From contig CADBRY010000080.1 of assembly GCA_902797195.1 (NCBI GenBank), forward strand, positions 1 to 6,924: 6,924 nt of DNA, given 5' to 3'. The notes under the pieces are model-generated. The model was not told where the DNA came from. It saw only the letters and a program-made list of their open reading frames with translations, and did not search any database. The number at the start of each line of letters is the position of its first letter. Within the stretch, counting starts at the first letter, position 1. The stretch is from an uncultured Eubacteriales bacterium. GTDB taxonomy: Bacteria > Bacillota > Clostridia > Peptostreptococcales > Anaerovoracaceae. The translations under genes and the position numbers were made by a program. Below are positions 6,477 to 6,924 of the stretch, one piece after another.

Positions 6477-6924
6477 AGAATGTCCTCCGTTCTTATCAGT
6501 TTTCCGCCTTTCTCCCCGTACTGTCTCAGCTCTTCCAGCCTTTTGTTGAAAGTCCCTATGGGCGGGTCCGCGTATATGACCTTGCTGCATTGGTCCATGG
6601 CTTTCATTGCCTTTGACACAGCCTCATCTCCGATAGGTTCAAAGGGAGTCTCAGTGATCACCAGTGACCCAAGGAGTCTTGCCAGCCGGTAGTCCACGTC
6701 GTTCTCGTAGAGTATTCCGGTTGAAAAGGCAATGTCTGCACGTTGAAGCATCCTGTAGACGGGTATGCCTTTTCCTCCCCCTGCGATAACAAATATCTCA
6801 GGCTCTCCCTGAGGCGGGGGAAGTTCAATGCTTCCAAAAAGGGGATCGAAGAAGCCCTTGTCCAGGCTGTACATTGTTCTTATGGTTTCTTCTTCAAATA
6901 TTTCCGAAGGCTTTCCGTAACGGA
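6473..6924 (-). CDS. ABC transporter ATP-binding protein, FecE/BtuD type (5' end missing)
   Basis: This is the C-terminal part of an ABC transporter ATPase of the FecE/BtuD (iron-siderophore/corrinoid importer) family. The reading frame stays open to the window edge, giving 149 visible residues. The Walker A, signature and Walker B motifs would lie upstream and are not seen. The visible part starts with YGKPSEIFEEETIRTMYSL, which matches the usual end of the nucleotide-binding domain in this family (G-x-P-x-E-[IV]-[FL]-x-x-[ED]-x-[IL]). It then continues for roughly 110 residues as a separate alpha/beta segment after a PPP hinge. Key stretches there are VIAGGGKGIPVYR (visible residues 45-57) and STGILYENDVDY (67-78). 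Similar C-terminal extensions are known on ATPases of this family in Clostridia and some archaea; their role is not established to my knowledge. The TGA stop overlaps the GTG start of cbiD by 4 nt. Substrate (corrinoid, cobalt chelate or iron siderophore) is inferred from context only. Confidence 0.8.
   Translation of the reverse strand, partial: RYGKPSEIFEEETIRTMYSLDKGFFDPLFGSIELPPPQGEPEIFVIAGGGKGIPVYRMLQRADIAFSTGILYENDVDYRLARLLGSLVITETPFEPIGDEAVSKAMKAMDQCSKVIYADPPIGTFNKRLEELRQYGEKGGKLIRTEDIL
6484..6488 (-). promoter_or_regulatory. Ribosome binding site of cbiD
   Basis: GGAGG on the minus strand ends 7 nt before the GTG at 6476. It settles the cbiD start against the longer frame that begins with ATG at 6590. 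It lies within the last codons of the ATPase gene. Confidence 0.85.

Noticed and set aside
6477..6590. N-terminal extension of CbiD to an ATG at 6590 (38 extra residues)
   Set aside because: It overlaps the ATPase in another frame, is basic and unlike CbiD, and lacks a good ribosome site. The GTG at 6476 has GGAGG 7 nt upstream and a 4-nt overlap with the previous stop.
1..6924. Search for RNA genes, riboswitch, CRISPR array, insertion sequence, terminator or promoter
   Set aside because: Almost every base is coding on the minus strand. No direct repeat array, inverted-repeat ends, transposase motif, tRNA-like fold or hairpin with a T-run was seen by eye. A cobalamin riboswitch would be expected before the first gene, outside this window.

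Overview
The window holds one tightly packed segment of an anaerobic (early cobalt insertion) cobalamin biosynthesis operon. All genes lie on the minus strand, so transcription runs from the right edge to the left edge. Both ends are cut: the first gene lacks its 5' part and the last lacks its 3' part. No promoter, riboswitch, terminator, RNA gene, repeat, CRISPR array or mobile element was seen, and no stretch of 300 bases is free of a gene.

Order in the direction of transcription: the C-terminal part of a FecE/BtuD-type ABC transporter ATPase (right edge to 6473); cbiD (6476-5298); cbiF/cobM (5301-4546); cbiG (4549-3512); cbiH/cobJ (3519-2761); cbiJ/cobK (about 2792-1995); a cbiE-cbiT fusion of cobL type (1998-532); and the N-terminal part of cbiA (539 to the left edge). 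Every junction is an overlap of 4 nt, 8 nt or, in one case, at least 32 nt. Five of the starts have a purine-rich Shine-Dalgarno sequence ending exactly 7 nt before the start codon.

Together the enzymes carry cobalt-factor III through ring contraction and C17 methylation (CbiH), C11 methylation (CbiF), lactone opening with loss of the two-carbon fragment (CbiG), C1 methylation (CbiD), reduction (CbiJ), C5/C15 methylation with decarboxylation (CbiET), and then amidation of cobyrinate (CbiA). The C20 methyltransferase (CbiL), the C12 methylmutase (CbiC), the cobaltochelatase (CbiK/CbiX) and CbiP are not in the window. They must lie outside it if the pathway is complete. The ATPase at the head suggests that corrinoid or metal uptake is expressed with synthesis.

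CbiD and CbiG point to an anaerobe. The GGAGG ribosome binding sites, ATG/GTG starts, frequent ATA (Ile) and AGA/AGG (Arg) codons, moderate GC content and CbiET fusion fit a Clostridia-type Firmicute. This assignment is inferred from style, not from a marker gene. The pathway is well known. The less ordinary points are the long acidic linker in CbiET, the accessory C-terminal domain on the ATPase, and the structure of the cbiH/cbiJ and cobL/cbiA junctions.
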